DNA of 5,824 bases from Sulfuricella sp. GTDB lineage: Bacteria; Pseudomonadota; Gammaproteobacteria; Burkholderiales; Sulfuricellaceae. The translations under genes and the position numbers were made by a program. Location of the stretch: the NCBI GenBank assembly GCA_030691435.1, contig JAUYEK010000253.1, positions 1-5,824 on the forward strand. Direction: 5' to 3'. Shown here in pieces: positions 5,159 to 5,824 of this stretch; position 1 is the stretch's first letter, and the number at the start of each line of letters is the position of its first letter. The notes under the pieces are model-generated. The model was not told the DNA's origin. It saw only the letters and a program-made list of their open reading frames with translations, and made no database searches.

Positions 5159-5562
5159 AGGTTATTGTCGATACGACTGTCTGGTCGCTGGCGCTACGCC
5201 GCAATAATCCTGACGCGGATTCGGGAACCGTTGCAGAGCTGAAAAAGCTGATTCAAGATTTCCGTGTGGCAACGATTGGGTCTATCCGGCAGGAGTTGCT
5301 CTCGGGCATCCGTCATGTGGCGCAATTCGAAGAGCTGAGAGAAAAATTACGGGCCTTTCCTGATTTGCTTTTGACTGCAGCGGATTTCGAGGTTGCCGCG
5401 CAGTTCTTCAATCAATGCCGGGCAAAAGGCGTGCAGGGCTCCAACACGGATTTTCTTATCTGCGCCGTGGCGGCGCGCCGCGATATGTCTATTTTTACCA
5501 CTGACATGGATTTCATGCGGTTCCACAAATACTTGGGCGTGAAGTTGCACATGCCGATCTAA
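5155..5562 (+). CDS. vapC: VapC-family PIN-domain ribonuclease toxin
   Basis: 135 residues, normal for VapC. It begins MKVIVDTTVW with the first PIN acidic residue D6, then E47 in SIRQELLSG, D99 in NTDFLICAVA, and D117 with D119 in IFTTDMDF, so the metal-binding set is complete and the toxin is probably active. VapC toxins cut structured RNAs, often initiator tRNA or the 23S sarcin-ricin loop; the target here is unknown. It starts with GTG overlapping the vapB TGA, so synthesis is probably coupled to, and lower than, that of the antitoxin. The pair stands between alr and radA, which are usually closer neighbours, suggesting insertion into the housekeeping cluster. Confidence 0.88.
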   Translation: MKVIVDTTVWSLALRRNNPDADSGTVAELKKLIQDFRVATIGSIRQELLSGIRHVAQFEELREKLRAFPDLLLTAADFEVAAQFFNQCRAKGVQGSNTDFLICAVAARRDMSIFTTDMDFMRFHKYLGVKLHMPI

Positions 5563-5571
5563 ACCAGGAAC

Positions 5572-5824
5572 ATGGCCAAACAAAAATCCATCTACACCTG
5601 CACCGAATGCGGCGGGCAGGCACCCAAGTGGCAGGGCCAGTGCCCGCACTGCATGGCGTGGAACACGCTGGTGGAAACCGTTGCCGAGGTCGCGCCGTCC
5701 GCCAACAGGTATAGCGCGCTGGCCGAACCCAGCCAGTTGCAGCGTCTGTCCGACGTGGAAGCGCTGGAAACGCCGCGCCAGACTACCGGTATCGCCGAGT
5801 TCGACCGCGTGCTCGGCGGCGGCC
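5572..5824 (+). CDS. radA: DNA repair protein RadA/Sms, N-terminal part (partial)
   Basis: 84 residues are visible before the window ends. The start MAKQKSIYTCTECGG and the following PKWQGQCPHCMAWNTLVE give the RadA C4 zinc finger, C10-x2-C13 and C24-x2-C27. TTGIAEFDRVLGGG at 71-84 leads into the RecA-like ATPase, whose Walker A lies beyond the edge. RadA is a branch-migration helicase acting in recombinational repair. The ATG is nine bases after vapC. AGGA (5566-5569) is only two bases from the ATG, closer than usual, so either initiation is weak or it depends on coupling to vapC. No separate promoter was seen, so radA may be transcribed with vapBC and/or alr. Confidence 0.93.
   Translation, partial: MAKQKSIYTCTECGGQAPKWQGQCPHCMAWNTLVETVAEVAPSANRYSALAEPSQLQRLSDVEALETPRQTTGIAEFDRVLGGG

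Overview
The window is a beta-proteobacterial housekeeping block, all on the + strand: the end of an HD-GYP gene, then rpsF-priB-rpsR-rplI, dnaB, alr, a vapBC toxin-antitoxin pair and the start of radA. A priB gene between rpsF and rpsR, an 88-residue S18, the order dnaB-alr-radA and GC-rich third positions fit a Betaproteobacterium. My best guess is the Nitrosomonadales (Gallionellaceae/Sulfuricella-like), but the genus is an inference I cannot test here.

Layout. 1-171 is the C-terminus of an HD-GYP protein cut by the window edge. 172-507 is non-coding and holds a candidate promoter (414-442) and, just before rpsF, a hairpin with an unpaired CCG (460-486) that matches the published description of the S6:S18 autoregulatory RNA motif. 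508-1957 is the ribosomal operon rpsF (S6), priB (primosomal OB-fold protein), rpsR (S18), rplI (L9), tightly packed and closed by a strong intrinsic terminator (1976-2008). A 271-bp element without a gene (2021-2291) follows. It has about 31-bp terminal inverted repeats and two large internal hairpins, like a MITE. Its right end may supply the -35 box of the dnaB promoter. dnaB (2360-3733) encodes the replicative helicase. Its stop codon runs into an array of 7-bp repeats that folds into a 30-bp-armed hairpin (3732-3809), whose far arm contains the likely ribosome binding site of alr (3818-4885, alanine racemase). A vapBC module (4901-5562) with its own promoter and palindromic operator sits between alr and radA. 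radA (from 5572) runs off the end.

How it works together. The ribosomal genes and priB/dnaB couple ribosome synthesis to replication restart and fork unwinding. alr feeds peptidoglycan synthesis and radA serves recombinational repair. The accessory DNA lies in the gaps between these conserved genes: the MITE-like element, the heptamer hairpin and vapBC. No undescribed protein system was found. The most interesting material is the non-coding structure at these junctions.
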